From Sphingomonas pokkalii (lineage in GTDB: Bacteria; Pseudomonadota; Alphaproteobacteria; Sphingomonadales; Sphingomonadaceae), in the NCBI RefSeq assembly GCF_003096275.1, contig NZ_QENQ01000001.1, positions 1,729,855 through 1,793,854 on the forward strand: DNA of 64,000 bases, read 5' to 3'. Position 1 is the first letter of the stretch. Each line of letters starts with the position of its first letter. Made by a program: the position numbers and the translations under genes. Under the pieces are notes generated by a model. That model was not told where the DNA came from and searched no databases. It was given only the letters and a program-made list of their open reading frames with translations. Below are positions 62,820 through 64,000 of this stretch, one piece after another.

Positions 62820-64000
62820 ATGTCCCCCGCCCTCAACGTCCACCGCTCGATCCTGGGCCAGCCCTGGCGCTGGCGCGGCCTTGCCGCCGATGCACGCGAC
62901 CCGAACTTCGCGCCCGACGATCTCGTGACCCAGTTGCTGCTCACCCGGGGCGTCGATCGCACCGATCTCGAGCGGCATCGCAACCCGAGCATCCGCGCCT
63001 TCATGCCGGACCCTTCGATCTTCCGCGACATGGACCGCGCCGCCGAACGCCTTGCCGATGCCGTGGAGACGCGCGAGCGGATCGCGATCTTCGGCGATTA
63101 CGATGTCGATGGCGCCACCTCCGCGGCGTTGCTGATCCTGCTGCTGCGCGACCTTGGCCTTGAGGCGACGCCGTATATCCCCGATCGCCTGATGGAGGGC
63201 TATGGCCCGTCAGGTGAGGCGCTGGTGCGCCTGAAACAGCAGGGGCATGGCCTGATCGTCACCGTCGATTGCGGCGCCCAGGCGTTCGAGGCACTGGCGA
63301 TGGCGCGCGACGTGGACGCCGACGTGATCGTCGTCGACCACCACAAATGCGCCACCGAGCTGCCGGTGGCGCTTGCACTGGTGAATCCGAACCGGCTCGA
63401 CGAGGCCGAAGGCGCCGAGCACGGCCATCTCGCGGCGGTGGGCGTTGCCTTCCTGCTCGGCGCGGCGCTGGTGCGGACTCTGCGTGCGCGCGGTTATTTT
63501 GCCCAGCGGGCCGAACCGCGCCTGCTCGATTTGCTCGATATCGTCGCGCTCGGCACGGTTGCGGATGTGGCCCAGCTCAAGGGCCTCAATCGCGCCTTCG
63601 TGGCGCAGGGCCTCAAGGTGATGGCGCATCGCCGCAACATCGGCCTGGCCGCGCTGATCGAAGCGTCCCGCCTCACCCGCGCGCCGACCTGCACCGATCT
63701 GGGCTTCGCGCTGGGGCCACGGATCAATGCGGGCGGGCGCGTGGGCAAGTCCGATCTGGGCGTGCGACTGCTCACCACCCGCGATCCCGCCGAAGCCCGC
63801 GCGATCGCAGGGCAACTCGATCTGCTCAACGAGGAACGCCGCGCCATCGAGGCCGAGGTGCAGGCCGCCGCCGAATCGCTGTGCCTGGTGGGCGGCGACC
63901 GGATGGTGGCCCTTGTCGCCGGTGAAGGCTGGCACCCCGGCGTGATCGGGATCGTCGCAGGCCGGCTGAAGGAAAAGCTCGGCAGGCCGGCACTGGTGAT
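62820..64000 (+). CDS. recJ: Single-stranded-DNA exonuclease RecJ, 5' part
   Basis: 5'-3' single-strand exonuclease of the DHH superfamily, used in recombination and mismatch repair. From ATG 62820, 393 codons are inside the window and the gene runs off the end. Motif I (FGDYDVDGATSAAL), motif II region (TVDCGAQ), motif III with DHH (VVDHHK) and the DHHA1 lead-in (LGFALGPRINAGGRVG; GWHPGVIGIVAGRLKEK) are present. No strong ribosome site is seen; the 237 bp before it hold no gene I can support. Confidence 0.95.
   Translation, partial: MSPALNVHRSILGQPWRWRGLAADARDPNFAPDDLVTQLLLTRGVDRTDLERHRNPSIRAFMPDPSIFRDMDRAAERLADAVETRERIAIFGDYDVDGATSAALLILLLRDLGLEATPYIPDRLMEGYGPSGEALVRLKQQGHGLIVTVDCGAQAFEALAMARDVDADVIVVDHHKCATELPVALALVNPNRLDEAEGAEHGHLAAVGVAFLLGAALVRTLRARGYFAQRAEPRLLDLLDIVALGTVADVAQLKGLNRAFVAQGLKVMAHRRNIGLAALIEASRLTRAPTCTDLGFALGPRINAGGRVGKSDLGVRLLTTRDPAEARAIAGQLDLLNEERRAIEAEVQAAAESLCLVGGDRMVALVAGEGWHPGVIGIVAGRLKEKLGRPALV

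Noticed and set aside
1..64000. CRISPR array, insertion sequence, prophage or rRNA
   Set aside because: No regularly spaced repeats, transposase, phage structural genes or rRNA sequence were found.

Overview
The window is a GC-rich chromosomal segment that most likely comes from a sphingomonad (Sphingomonadales, Alphaproteobacteria). This is inferred from the dusB(nifR3)-ntrBC-ntrYX-hfq-hflX order, the RegB/RegA pair, a double-domain Hfq, IspDF fusion, large MalA-type TonB receptors and strong G/C third-position codon use. No rRNA, integrase, transposase or CRISPR array was seen.

Region 1 (1-18.1 kb) is mostly core: 3' end of aspS, a D-lactate-type dehydrogenase, PPK2, carbonic anhydrase, lipA, a RatA/COQ10 START protein, a CinA-type amidase, ispDF, then the nitrogen-control set dusB-ntrB-ntrC-ntrY-ntrX, an unknown exported protein, a tandem-domain hfq, hflX and mazG. 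Region 2 (18.2-26.3 kb) holds an MHS-type MFS transporter divergent from cyoABCD-surf1-regB-regA, a bo3-type quinol oxidase operon joined to a redox two-component system. A perfect 19-bp palindrome lies in the divergent promoter region. Region 3 (26.3-36.0 kb) is read leftward: a GAF-GGDEF-EAL protein, a retropepsin-like protease, an MBL phosphodiesterase, tatD, metG, holB, a D,D-carboxypeptidase and a lytic transglycosylase; a rightward tRNA-Ser(UGA) follows.

Region 4 (36.1-46.4 kb) is an accessory sugar locus: a TonB receptor plus TIM-barrel isomerase divergent from a double DUF1080 protein, three exported Gfo/Idh/MocA oxidoreductases and an ApbE-like protein. The families match the oxidise-cleave-reduce (3-keto-glycoside) route for glycoside breakdown, apparently placed in the periplasm here.

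Region 5 (46.6-59.3 kb) is an NRPS-independent siderophore locus related to staphyloferrin B: sbnA, sbnB, an SbnE-like and an SbnC-like synthetase, an SbnH-like decarboxylase, a siderophore receptor and an MFS exporter. It departs from the staphyloferrin B set in three ways: no SbnF-like synthetase, a divergent ATP-grasp enzyme at the left edge, and a PanB-family enzyme at the right end where a citrate-forming enzyme (SbnG) would be expected. Two similar Fur-like operators sit before the ATP-grasp/sbnA pair and before the receptor. This is the best candidate for an undescribed pathway.

Region 6 (59.4-64 kb) contains a DODA-type dioxygenase, an orphan 2Fe-2S oxidoreductase subunit, an RcnB-like protein with a clear terminator, a prolyl-hydroxylase-like 2OG oxygenase and the 5' part of recJ, cut by the window end.
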